NCBI RefSeq assembly: GCF_001189235.2
Contig: NZ_LFIP02000001.1
Span: forward strand, 310,001-374,000
DNA: 64,000 bases
Origin: Bradyrhizobium embrapense
GTDB lineage: Bacteria; Pseudomonadota; Alphaproteobacteria; Rhizobiales; Xanthobacteraceae
Reading direction: 5' to 3'
Below, in pieces: positions 1 through 7,860 of the stretch. Under the pieces are notes generated by a model. That model was not told the DNA's origin and did not search any database. It was given only the letters and a program-made list of their open reading frames with translations. A program made the translations under genes and the position numbers. How positions within the stretch are numbered: the stretch's first letter is position 1; each line of letters starts with the position of its first letter.

Positions 1-401
1 CCGCCGGGCGGCGGCTCGACGCCTTCGAGGATCGCGACCTCGCGCAGGGGAATGCCGAGCTTCTCGTAGGTCTTGAGGATTTCCGGATCGATCTCGTCGA
101 TCGAGGATAGCGTCTTCTTCGGCTTCGGCGCCGCGTAATAATAAATGTCCTGGTAGTCGATCTTCGGATAGTCGACGCGCGCCCAGGTCGGCTCGGTCAT
201 GGTCAGCCAGCGGCGATACGCCTCAAGGCGCCATTCCAGCATCCACGGCGGTTCGTTCTTCTTTGCCGAGATGAAGCGGACGGTGTCTTCCGACAGCCCC
301 TTCGGGGCCTTGTCGGACTCGATCTGCGTCTCAAACCCATATCGATACTGGTCGACGTCGATGCGCCGGACGCGCTCGACCGTCTCTTGTACAGCAGGCA
401 T
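1..401 (-). CDS. sufB: Fe-S cluster assembly scaffold SufB, N-terminal part
   Basis: The leftward frame starts at an ATG at 401 behind a clear GGAGG five bases upstream and runs off the left edge, giving 133 residues without a stop. The translation has the SufB N-terminal pattern, including a YRYGFET segment, WMLEWRLEAYR and a YYAAPKPKK stretch. SufB is the scaffold subunit of the cytoplasmic SufBC2D complex on which Fe-S clusters are built. The gene lies about 100 bases downstream of a cysteine desulfurase on the same strand, which fits a suf operon supplying sulfur and scaffold together. Only the N-terminus is present, so cluster-ligating residues cannot be checked. Confidence 0.93.
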   Translation of the reverse strand, partial: MPAVQETVERVRRIDVDQYRYGFETQIESDKAPKGLSEDTVRFISAKKNEPPWMLEWRLEAYRRWLTMTEPTWARVDYPKIDYQDIYYYAAPKPKKTLSSIDEIDPEILKTYEKLGIPLREVAILEGVEPPPG

Positions 402-499
402 TCAATCCTCCGCTCGCGGTTTCAAGGACCGCGGTGGATCTCAAGTTCAGAAAAATCGCTTACGATGCTTTGAACACGAAATCACTGGCTTAGAACAGT

Positions 500-1657
500 T
501 CAAGCTGTGTTTCGTCGTTCCCCCTTAACTAAGGTATCGGCGAGCTTTCGCCAAGCCTTGAGGGTCAAATCCACGTCTGTCTCCGTGGTAGACCAGCCAA
601 GACTAAGCCGCACCGCTCCCTGGGACATCTCTGAACGGTATCCCATTGCCTCCAAGACATGGGACGGTTGAACCTTGCCCGACGAACAGGCGGAACCGGA
701 GGAGACCGCGATTCCCCCGAGGTCGAACCCGATCACGGCCGTTTCGGCCTTCATCCCCGGCGCAGTGAAGAGAACGGTATTCGGCAACCGTTTCACATCA
801 TCGGAAAAGACCACGACGTCCGGCGTCTGCCGCAGTCCATGTTCGAGCCGGTCGCGCAGCTCCCTGACCCGCGCGGCGTCGGCCTTCAGCGCCGCCATCG
901 CGGCCTTCGCAGCCGCGCCAAAGCCGGCAATCCCGGCGACGTTCTCGGTCCCTGCCCGCCGCCCGAGCTCCTGCCCGCCGCCACGCAACAACGCTTCCAG
1001 TCCTTCAACGCCTTCAGCAAGCACCAATGCGCCTACGCCCTTCGGTCCACCGATCTTGTGCGCCGACAGCGTCACCAGATCGGCCTGCGTCGAAGCGAGA
1101 TCGAACGGGATCTTGCCGAACGCCTGGATCGCATCGACATGCAGCAGGCCGCCGGCCGCGTGAACGATCCCGGCGACGTCGGCCACCGGCTGGATGGCGC
1201 CGGTCTCGTTGTTCGCCAGCATCACCGAGACCAGCGCGGTCGCGCCATCCGCCAGCAGCGCACGCAGATGATCGAGATCGATCACGCCGGCGCGCGTGAC
1301 ATTGATCGCGAAGGTCGCCGCGCGCGCAAACCGTCCGCCCGCGAGGACCGACGCATGCTCAATCGCGGACACCAACAGCCGCCCGACCGGCGCGCCGGCG
1401 CCTCGGCGCAATCCCGGCGTCAATGCGAGCGCATTGGCTTCCGTCCCGCCGGAGAGAAACACGACGTCCTGGGGCCGGCCGCCGACCGCCTTCGCCACCG
1501 CACCGCGGGCATCCTCGACCAGCCGGCGCGCGCGGCGTCCCTCGCTGTGCACCGAGGACGGGTTGCCGCTCAACTCCCACGCCGTAGCCATCGCCGCCTT
1601 CGCTTCCTGGCGAAGCGGCGTGGTGGCGTTCCAGTCGAGATAGACGCGATCGGCCAT
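500..1657 (-). CDS. Class I (NifS/IscS-type) cysteine desulfurase
   Basis: This 385-residue PLP enzyme removes sulfur from L-cysteine as a persulfide for Fe-S assembly. It begins with the family-typical VYLDWNATTP. The PLP lysine is K201 in SAHKIGGPKG, and the catalytic cysteine is C324 in SSGSACSSG followed by VQPSHVL, the class I (NifS/IscS) loop rather than the SufS type. The frame stays open to 1828, but the extra residues do not resemble the family, so the ATG at 1657 was chosen; it has no strong ribosome-binding site. sufB follows on the same strand, so this is the sulfur donor at the head of a suf cluster. No Rrf2/IscR-type regulator gene lies beside it within the window. Confidence 0.93.
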   Translation of the reverse strand: MADRVYLDWNATTPLRQEAKAAMATAWELSGNPSSVHSEGRRARRLVEDARGAVAKAVGGRPQDVVFLSGGTEANALALTPGLRRGAGAPVGRLLVSAIEHASVLAGGRFARAATFAINVTRAGVIDLDHLRALLADGATALVSVMLANNETGAIQPVADVAGIVHAAGGLLHVDAIQAFGKIPFDLASTQADLVTLSAHKIGGPKGVGALVLAEGVEGLEALLRGGGQELGRRAGTENVAGIAGFGAAAKAAMAALKADAARVRELRDRLEHGLRQTPDVVVFSDDVKRLPNTVLFTAPGMKAETAVIGFDLGGIAVSSGSACSSGKVQPSHVLEAMGYRSEMSQGAVRLSLGWSTTETDVDLTLKAWRKLADTLVKGERRNTA

Positions 1658-2100
1658 CGAGCTTGTCCGCAGCAACCACCGTGGTTGCGTCCTCCACCGC
1701 GAGATAACGACAGCCGGGCACCGAGACCAGATCAGAGTCACCAATGCGGGAGATTTTTCACCGGACGTCCCGCCGTGTTGCCAGGCAAGACATTCGTCTG
1801 CGTGCAAAGCGCGATGGCAACATGACAAACCAAAGCTTCAGGCAGCCAACGAACAATTCGACGTACTGACCCGGATCGCCGGCGGCGCGCGGCGCCGAGC
1901 GGGTTAACCTCTGCCAAGCGGCACAATTTCCTTGATTTTTGCCCCTTGCGTCATGCTAGAAGGCCCTCCAGCGTGCCGCCCGACGGCGCCTGCGCCCGAT
2001 TTCAACACGAGCCGCTCTGCTCGCGCCCGTCGCCGAAGATGGCTCCAACCGGTTGATTGATCGACGTCAATCAAGGGAACGCGTCAATCAAGGGAACACA
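1658..2100. other. Divergent intergenic region, cysteine desulfurase / hydrolase
   Basis: This 443-base region separates two divergent genes and must hold both promoters. I see no convincing coding frame, RNA gene or strong -35/-10 pair in it. Its one clear structure is a short tandem duplication just before the hydrolase start. Confidence 0.6.
2066..2099 (+). repeat. Two-copy 17-bp tandem duplication in the hydrolase leader
   Basis: GTCAATCAAGGGAAC followed by GC, then the same 15 bases followed by AC, lie head to tail directly before the ATG at 2101. Each copy carries AAGGGA, so the probable ribosome-binding sequence is duplicated. Confidence 0.85.
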
Positions 2101-2748
2101 ATGCCTGAAGTCATTTTCACCGGCCCTGCTGGCCGTCTCGAAGGCCGCTACCACCCGGCCAAGCAGAAGAACGCGCCGATTGCGATGATCCTGCATCCGC
2201 ATCCGCAGTTCCACGGCACGATGAACCACCAGATCGTCTACCAGTGCTACTACGCGTTCGCGCATCGCGGCTTCTCGGTGCTGCGCTTCAACTTCCGTGG
2301 CGTCGGCCGCAGCCAGGGCTCGTTCGATCACGGCACCGGCGAATTGTCCGACGCGGCGAGCGCGCTCGACTGGGCGCAGGCGATCAATCCCGAGGCGCGC
2401 GCCTGCTGGGTCGCGGGCTTCTCGTTCGGCGCATGGATCGGCATGCAGCTCTTGATGCGCCGGCCCGAAGTCGAGGGCTTCATCTCGATCGCACCGCCGG
2501 CCAATCTCTACGATTTCTCGTTCCTCGCGCCCTGCCCGTCGTCGGGCCTGATCGTGCATGGCGACAAGGACGCCGTGGTGCCGCCCAAGGACGTCAACAC
2601 GCTGGTCGAGAAGCTGAAGACGCAGAAGGGCATCGTGATCGACCAGCAGGTCATCCCCGGCGCCAACCATTTCTTCGACGGCAAGCTCGAGCCGCTGATG
2701 GAGACGGTGACCGGCTATCTCGACATGCGCCTCGCCAACGTGCGCTGA
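2101..2748 (+). CDS. Alpha/beta hydrolase (COG2945-like)
   Basis: This 215-residue protein is a compact alpha/beta hydrolase without a signal peptide. It has an N-terminal HPHPQFHGTMNH strand-loop, an FRGVGRSQG oxyanion-region motif, the nucleophile elbow GFSFGAW, an acid-loop segment HGDKDAVVPP and a terminal GANHFF histidine region, so the triad is complete. Close relatives are annotated only as predicted hydrolases, and the substrate is unknown. The ATG at 2101 was preferred to an upstream start at 2053 because the upstream codons lie in a tandem repeat. It is divergent from the cysteine desulfurase and convergent with an SMR transporter. Confidence 0.85.
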   Translation: MPEVIFTGPAGRLEGRYHPAKQKNAPIAMILHPHPQFHGTMNHQIVYQCYYAFAHRGFSVLRFNFRGVGRSQGSFDHGTGELSDAASALDWAQAINPEARACWVAGFSFGAWIGMQLLMRRPEVEGFISIAPPANLYDFSFLAPCPSSGLIVHGDKDAVVPPKDVNTLVEKLKTQKGIVIDQQVIPGANHFFDGKLEPLMETVTGYLDMRLANVR

Positions 2749-2757
2749 GGCGATCTT

Positions 2758-2841
2758 GTAGCCCGGATGGAGCGCAGCGAAATCCGGGACCCACTTGTGG
2801 CACGACTGATCCCGGATTGCGCTTCGCTTCATCCGGGCTAC
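2758..2841. repeat. REP-like palindromic element, copy A
   Basis: An 84-base imperfect palindrome is bounded by GTAGCCCGGAT and ATCCGGGCTAC, with further pairing of GCGCAGCGAAATCCGGG to CCCGGATTGCGCTTCGC inside. It sits between the 3' ends of two convergent genes. A related element occurs at 59175-59240 in the same context. It could act as a bidirectional terminator or mRNA-stabilising hairpin. Confidence 0.85.
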
Positions 2842-2849
2842 GACGCCAC

Positions 2850-3179
2850 TTATTCCGGCGCAAACTTCAGCGCGGCAATGCCGACCAAGACCAGCGCGAT
2901 CCCGGCCACCTTCATCGGGTTCAGCGCCTCGTTGAACAGCAGCACGCCCATCGCGAGCGTGCCGACCGCGCCGATGCCGGTCCATACCGTGTAGGCGACA
3001 CCGACACCGAGTACCTGCAACGCGCGCCCGAGCAGGAACACGAACGCGGCGAGCAGCGCCAGCGAGACCAGCGTCCAGCCCAGGCGCGTATAGCCTTCGG
3101 CATATTTCATCGAGATCGCCCAGCCGACGTCGAGCAGACCGGCGACCACCAGCGCGATCCAGGCGATGGAATGCGACAT
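2850..3179 (-). CDS. Small multidrug resistance (SMR/SugE-type) transporter
   Basis: The 109-residue protein has four hydrophobic helices, the standard SMR length and topology. The loop-to-TM3 motif AYTVWTGIGAVGT is the SugE/Gdx (guanidinium exporter) signature rather than that of EmrE. The essential TM1 glutamate of the family is replaced by D17 in AGLLDVGWAISMKYAEG. SMR proteins work as dual-topology dimers exchanging protons for cationic substrates. It starts three bases after the GST stop on the same strand, so the two are almost certainly one operon. The exported substrate cannot be inferred from sequence. Confidence 0.9.
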   Translation of the reverse strand: MSHSIAWIALVVAGLLDVGWAISMKYAEGYTRLGWTLVSLALLAAFVFLLGRALQVLGVGVAYTVWTGIGAVGTLAMGVLLFNEALNPMKVAGIALVLVGIAALKFAPE

Positions 3180-3182
3180 GGC

Positions 3183-3860
3183 TTACGCGGCAAGTTTCAG
3201 CATGTGCGCGCGATGGCCGACCAGGAACGCGTGCAGCAGCGCGGGATAATCAGGAGAGACCGCGCTGCGCACGCTCGGCCGCTGTGCCAGCGCGCTGCGC
3301 CAGGCGCGAAGCTTTGGCGTGTGGGTGAACACGGCGAGATCGGTCAGCTGGTCGAACAGATCGAAATAGCGGAAGACCGGCGCGAACACCGCATCCACCA
3401 GACTGAACTTCTCTCCGGCAAAGAACGGACCCGCGCCGAGCGCCGTCTCGACGCGCGCGAACTTTGCGGCCACCGCCTGCCGCTTGCTCTCGAAGGTCGC
3501 GGCATCGGTCGCAGTCTCGAGCCCCCAGAGGTCGCCGAGAATGGCGGAGCCGAATTCCATCCAGGCGCGATGCTCGGCGCGCGTCAGCGCATGCTCCGGA
3601 TGCAGCTTGGCGCCGGCTTGTGTCTCCTCGATGTATTCGCAGATCACGTTGCTCTCGAACAGCGCGACTTCCCTGCCGTCGTCGCCGGTCACGACCAGCA
3701 CTGGCACCTTGCCGAGCGGCGAGATCTTGAGGAACCAGTCCGGCTTGTCGGCGAGATCGATGTCGATCCGCTCGAACGGCACGCCCTTCTCGCGCAGCGC
3801 GATCACCGCGCGCTGCACATAGGGACAGAGCTTGTGGCTGATCAGCTTCAGGGCGGCCAT
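3183..3860 (-). CDS. Glutathione S-transferase family protein
   Basis: This 225-residue protein has an N-terminal thioredoxin-fold domain with C12 in CPYVQR, a cis-proline region GKVPVL and the glutathione-binding FESNVICEYIEE, followed by an all-helical C-terminal domain. The CPY motif suggests a Cys-type (omega/beta-like) GST that may act as a thiol transferase rather than a classical conjugating enzyme. GAGG lies seven bases before the ATG. It is the first gene of a GST-SMR pair whose promoter carries paired operator-like palindromes, which suggests inducible detoxification and export. Confidence 0.92.
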   Translation of the reverse strand: MAALKLISHKLCPYVQRAVIALREKGVPFERIDIDLADKPDWFLKISPLGKVPVLVVTGDDGREVALFESNVICEYIEETQAGAKLHPEHALTRAEHRAWMEFGSAILGDLWGLETATDAATFESKRQAVAAKFARVETALGAGPFFAGEKFSLVDAVFAPVFRYFDLFDQLTDLAVFTHTPKLRAWRSALAQRPSVRSAVSPDYPALLHAFLVGHRAHMLKLAA

Positions 3861-3878
3861 GGACGAACCTCGCGTTCA

Positions 3879-3941
3879 ATGCATCTGCATCCAACTAAAT
3901 GCAGCGGCATAGAATTGTCAAGGTAGATGCATTTGCATCTA
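3879..3941 (-). promoter_or_regulatory. Promoter with two flanking palindromic operators for GST-SMR
   Basis: Read leftward, TTGACA (3921-3916) and TTTAGT (3899-3894) are separated by 16 bases and point at the GST gene. Upstream of the -35 is a perfect palindrome, TAGATGCA-TT-TGCATCTA (3924-3941). Downstream of the -10 is a second site of the same form, ATGCA-TC-TGCAT (3879-3890). Two matching sites around one promoter are typical of a dimeric, often MarR-family, repressor; the regulator is not encoded next to it. Confidence 0.7.
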
Positions 3942-3943
3942 AA

Positions 3944-5047
3944 TCACGGTCGCGCGATGATGCCCCCGGTCATCGGGATCGGCACCCCCGTGGTGGCCGG
4001 GTAGCTCAGCGGCAGCCCCTTCATGCCGCGCGCGGCGAGGAAGCCGAACGCCTGCGCCTCGATCGCGTCCGCCGCCCAGCCGAGCGCCTGGGCCGGCTCG
4101 ACGGTTGCCGGCGCCAGGCGCTCGCGCAGCATCCGCAGCATCGTGAGGTTGGAGGCGCCGCCGCCGCAGATGATCCAGTTCTTCGGCCGCTTCGGCAGCA
4201 GCGGCACGATGCGGGCGATCGCCGCGGCGGTGAACGCGGTCAGCGTGGCCGCGCCATCGGCCGGCGCCACGGCGCCGAGCTTGAGGCCGGCGAAGTCGTT
4301 GCGGTCGAGCGATTTCGGCGGCGGAGCCGAGAAGAACGGCAGCTTCAGCGCGTCGGCAATCCAGGCCTCGTCAGGCCTGCCCAGCGCGGCGAACTTGCCG
4401 GCAGTGTCGAACGGCTGATGCATCTGACGGAACATGAAGTCGTCGAGCAGCGCGTTGCCGGGCCCGGTGTCGCAGGCGATCAGCGTGTCGGTTCCGTCGA
4501 TATAGGTGATGTTGGAGACGCCGCCGATATTGACCACGACGATCGGCCCCTCGCGGTTCAGCGACTGCGCCAGCGCGCGGTGATAGACGGGCACGAGCGG
4601 CGCACCCTGCCCGCCGGCTTCGACGTCGGCGGCACGGAAATCATGCATCACCGGAATGTGGATCGCCCTGGCGAGCGCCAGGGCGTCGCCGATCTGCACC
4701 GTCAACTTCCGCTCCGGGCGATGCAGCACGGTCTGGCCATGGAACCCGACGATGTCGATGTCCTGGGCGGAGATCCGGGTCTGCGCCGTGAAGCTGGCCA
4801 CCGCCTCGGCATGGGCGGTCGTGACGGCCTGCTCGGCCTGCCGCAAGATACCCGGCCGTGCATCGCGGTGCGACAGATGAACGGCCTCGGTCAGCGCCTG
4901 GCGCAGCAGGCTGCGCTCGCTTTCGGTATAGGGGCGATAGCCCGTAGGTCCGAAGGTCTTGATCTGGCGGCCGTCGGTCTCGATCAGTGCCACGTCGACC
5001 CCGTCGAGCGAGGTGCCGCTCATCAGACCGAGTGCCGTTAACATCAT
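3944..5047 (-). CDS. anmK: Anhydro-N-acetylmuramic acid kinase AnmK
   Basis: This 367-residue cytoplasmic kinase hydrolyses and phosphorylates 1,6-anhydro-MurNAc to MurNAc-6-phosphate in peptidoglycan recycling. It opens with GLMSGTSLDGVD, the hallmark nucleotide-binding loop, followed by IVGFHGQTVLHRP, NIGGVSNITYI, ACDTGPGNALLD and a late ICGGGASN loop. The length matches the family. It is divergent from tyrS, an arrangement common in alphaproteobacteria. The start may be either of two adjacent ATG codons at 5047 and 5044. Confidence 0.96.
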   Translation of the reverse strand: MMLTALGLMSGTSLDGVDVALIETDGRQIKTFGPTGYRPYTESERSLLRQALTEAVHLSHRDARPGILRQAEQAVTTAHAEAVASFTAQTRISAQDIDIVGFHGQTVLHRPERKLTVQIGDALALARAIHIPVMHDFRAADVEAGGQGAPLVPVYHRALAQSLNREGPIVVVNIGGVSNITYIDGTDTLIACDTGPGNALLDDFMFRQMHQPFDTAGKFAALGRPDEAWIADALKLPFFSAPPPKSLDRNDFAGLKLGAVAPADGAATLTAFTAAAIARIVPLLPKRPKNWIICGGGASNLTMLRMLRERLAPATVEPAQALGWAADAIEAQAFGFLAARGMKGLPLSYPATTGVPIPMTGGIIARP

Positions 5048-5077
5048 CGTGGAAGCGCCCCAGCCGGGAACCCCCGG

Positions 5078-5105
5078 CTTGTCTCAAACAAGTACATCCT
5101 ATAAT
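5078..5105 (+). promoter_or_regulatory. Probable sigma-70 promoter of tyrS
   Basis: CTTGTC (5078-5083) and a perfect TATAAT (5100-5105) are separated by 16 bases, about 95 bases before the tyrS start. An inverted repeat, CTTGT-CTCAA-ACAAG, overlaps the -35. No T-box or other riboswitch is evident in the leader. Confidence 0.55.
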
Positions 5106-5198
5106 GCCACTGCGCGTCTGCCTGCGGCAGCCGGAGCATCAAGGTTCCGCAAATAGATGCAAAAACCGTAAAACAAGAATGATCTGGCTCGCCGACAA

Positions 5199-6452
5199 AT
5201 GACTGCATTTAAATCGGATTTCCTGAACACTCTACAGGAACGCGGCTTCGTCCACCAGTGCTCCGATTTCGAGGGCCTCGACGCGCTTGCCGCGAAGGGC
5301 GAGGCAACCGCCTATGTCGGCTATGACTGCACCGCGCCATCGCTGCACATCGGCAACTTCCTCACCATGATGATGCTGTACTGGCTGCAACAGAGCGGCA
5401 ACAAGCCGATAACATTGATGGGCGGCGGCACCACGATGGTCGGCGACCCCTCCGGCAAGGACGAGACGCGCGCGATGCGCACCGTCGCGGAGATTGAATC
5501 CAACAAGGCGAGCATCCGCGGCGTGTTCGCCAAGGTGCTGCGCTATGGCAATGGGCCCTCCGACGCCATCATGCTCGACAACGCCGAGTGGCTGACCAAA
5601 TTGAACTGGATCGAGATGCTGCGCGACATCGGCCGGCACTTCTCGGTCAATCGCATGCTGACGATGGACTCGGTGCGGCTCCGGCTCGAACGCGAGCAGG
5701 AGATGAGCTTCATCGAGTTCAACTACATGGTCTGCCAGGCCTACGACTTCGTCGAGCTGTCGCGCCGCACCGGCTGCCGGCTGCAGATGGGCGGCTCCGA
5801 CCAGTGGGGCAACATCGTCAACGGCGTCGATCTCGGCCGCCGCATGGGCACGCCGCAACTGTTCGCGCTGACCACGCCGCTGCTCACCACCGCTTCCGGC
5901 GACAAGATGGGCAAGACCGCCAAGGGCGCGGTCTGGCTCAATGCCGACCAGTTCTCGCCGTACGATTTCTGGCAGTACTGGCGCAATACCGAGGACGCCG
6001 ACGTCGTCAAGTTCCTCAAGCTGTTCACCATCCTGCCGATGAGCGAGATCAACAAGCTCGCGGCGCTCGGTGGCAGCGAGATCAACGAAGCCAAGAAGGT
6101 GCTGGCGACCGAAGCGACCGCCCTGCTCCACGGCCGCGATGCCGCCAATGAAGCCGCCGAGACCGCGCGCCGTACCTTCGAGGAAGGCGCGCTGGCCGAA
6201 ACCTTGCCGACGGTGGAAATTCCGCGCGGCGAATTTGAAGCCGGCGTCGGCGTGCTCGCCGCCTTCGTCAAGGCCGAGCTGGTCGCGTCCAATGGCGAAG
6301 CGCGGCGGCAGATCAAGGGCGGCGGCCTTCGCGTCAACGATGTCGCCGTCACCGACGAGAAGATGGTCCTGACGCCGGCCAATCTGACGCCGGAAGGCGT
6401 CGTCAAGCTGTCGCTCGGCAAGAAGCGCCACGTCCTGCTGAAGCCTGCATAG
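5199..6452 (+). CDS. tyrS: Tyrosyl-tRNA synthetase
   Basis: This 417-residue class I synthetase attaches tyrosine to tRNA-Tyr. The ATP-binding HIGH motif appears as HIGN (residues 50-53) and KMSKS as KMGKT (236-240), both normal TyrRS variants. The tyrosine pocket includes [12 protein letters not shown] and the [11 protein letters not shown] segment. A C-terminal S4-like RNA-binding domain ([18 protein letters not shown]) completes the protein. A near-consensus promoter lies 95 bases upstream. It is divergent from anmK. Confidence 0.97.
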   Translation: MTAFKSDFLNTLQERGFVHQCSDFEGLDALAAKGEATAYVGYDCTAPSLHIGNFLTMMMLYWLQQSGNKPITLMGGGTTMVGDPSGKDETRAMRTVAEIESNKASIRGVFAKVLRYGNGPSDAIMLDNAEWLTKLNWIEMLRDIGRHFSVNRMLTMDSVRLRLEREQEMSFIEFNYMVCQAYDFVELSRRTGCRLQMGGSDQWGNIVNGVDLGRRMGTPQLFALTTPLLTTASGDKMGKTAKGAVWLNADQFSPYDFWQYWRNTEDADVVKFLKLFTILPMSEINKLAALGGSEINEAKKVLATEATALLHGRDAANEAAETARRTFEEGALAETLPTVEIPRGEFEAGVGVLAAFVKAELVASNGEARRQIKGGGLRVNDVAVTDEKMVLTPANLTPEGVVKLSLGKKRHVLLKPA

Positions 6453-6509
6453 GCGCATTCGGATTTGTCGGTTGTGGGGAGTGCGGAAAGCGCGCTCCCT
6501 GCTTCCCAA

Positions 6510-7757
6510 ATGGACCAGACCACGACTCCGAACGACACACTTTCCGCGCCTGCGAAGCAGTCCCGCGTCGCGCTGAACGTGCTTGCGCTCTGCTTCGTGC
6601 TGTCGGTGCTCGGGCGCGGCCTCAGCGACAGCTTCACGGTGTTCCTGAAGCCGATCTCGGAAACTTTCGGCTGGGATCGCGCCTCCGTCGTGTCGGTCTA
6701 TTCGCTGACCTGGCTCGCCAGCGGCCTGACCGCGCCGCTGGTCGGGCGGCTGTTCGATCGCTCGGGTCCGCGCGTGGTCTATGCGCTCGGTCTGTCGCTG
6801 CTCGGTTGCGCGTTTCTCGTCGCATCGCGCGCGCAAGCGCTGTGGCAATTCCAGCTCAGCGTCGGCCTCTGCGTCGGCTTCGGCACCGCGCTGATCGGCA
6901 ACGTCTCGAACTCGATCCTGCTCGGCCGCTGGTTCGGCCCAAAGCTGCCGACGGCGATGGCCGTGATGTATTCGGCGACCGGCGCCGGCCTGCTTTTGCT
7001 GCTGCCGCTGTCGCAAGTCTTGATCGACCGGATCGGCTGGCGCGAGGCCTACCAGGTGTTCGGCGTCAGTGCGCTCTGCCTGCTTGTTCCGCTCGTGTTC
7101 CTGCCGTGGCGGTTGCTCGCGGGCGGATCGCCGCACATCCTGAAGAAGGCTGAGACCGGCTTGATCGATGAAGGCTGGACGTTGCTGAGCGCGATGCGCC
7201 ACCACGCCTTCTGGGCGCTGTTCTCGACCTTCTTCTTCACGGCGATCGCGATGTATGCGCTGACGGCCCAGATCGTCGCCTACCTGATCGATGTCGGCTT
7301 CCCGCCGCTGCAGGCCGCCACCGCCTGGGGCTTCTCCGGGGTCGCGCTGTTCGTCGGCATGCTCGGCGTGTCGACCCTCGATGGCATCATCGGCCGCCGG
7401 CCCTCGGTGCTGTTCAGCTACGGCGTCTCGATCCTCGGCATCATCCTGCTCTGGCTGCTGCAGTGGTATCCGAACTACGGGCTCTTGACCGGCTTCATCA
7501 TCTGCTTCGGCAGCATGATCGGCTCGCGCGGCCCGCTGATCACCGCGACCGCGCTGAAGATCTTCCGCGGCGAGCGCGTCGGCACGATCTACGGCACCAT
7601 CATGATCGGCAGCGGTCTCGGATCGGGGCTCGGGTCATGGAGCGGTGGCCTGATCCATGACTGGACTCACAGCTACAATCCGCTGATCGCCTTCGCGCTG
7701 GTGAACGTGGTGCTCGGCTTGATCCCGTTCCTGGTGGTGCCGGCGCTGCGGCGCTAG
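6510..7757 (+). CDS. MFS permease
   Basis: About 415 residues with twelve predicted membrane helices and the loop 2-3 motif A, GRLFDRSGPRVVYALG, define a major facilitator superfamily transporter of the inner membrane. The overall pattern resembles the monocarboxylate and oxalate/formate-type subfamilies, but substrate cannot be assigned. The frame extends upstream to a TTG at 6465; the ATG at 6510 was preferred, although neither has a good ribosome-binding site. It follows tyrS by 57 bases, with an AraC regulator about 100 bases downstream. Confidence 0.85.
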   Translation: MDQTTTPNDTLSAPAKQSRVALNVLALCFVLSVLGRGLSDSFTVFLKPISETFGWDRASVVSVYSLTWLASGLTAPLVGRLFDRSGPRVVYALGLSLLGCAFLVASRAQALWQFQLSVGLCVGFGTALIGNVSNSILLGRWFGPKLPTAMAVMYSATGAGLLLLLPLSQVLIDRIGWREAYQVFGVSALCLLVPLVFLPWRLLAGGSPHILKKAETGLIDEGWTLLSAMRHHAFWALFSTFFFTAIAMYALTAQIVAYLIDVGFPPLQAATAWGFSGVALFVGMLGVSTLDGIIGRRPSVLFSYGVSILGIILLWLLQWYPNYGLLTGFIICFGSMIGSRGPLITATALKIFRGERVGTIYGTIMIGSGLGSGLGSWSGGLIHDWTHSYNPLIAFALVNVVLGLIPFLVVPALRR

Positions 7758-7860
7758 CGCTGCGTTCGGAGCATACGCAGCAGATTGCACTCAGCGCCAA
7801 GCAGACGGATATTGTTGCAACCGCCGGCCCGATCTAGGCTTCCGCAGCCGAGGTCCTCGA

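Noticed and set aside
659..1825. 388-residue open frame antisense to the cysteine desulfurase
   Set aside because: High-GC shadow frame: Arg/Pro/Ala-rich, no domain, and the sense strand encodes a complete enzyme with all catalytic residues.
2244..3926. 560-residue open frame across the hydrolase, REP element, SMR and GST genes
   Set aside because: It runs through a palindromic repeat and three supported genes in the wrong frame or strand and has no recognisable motif.
5232..7205. 657-residue open frame antisense to tyrS and the MFS gene
   Set aside because: It spans two clear genes and their gap on the opposite strand, and its composition is typical of antisense frames in GC-rich DNA.
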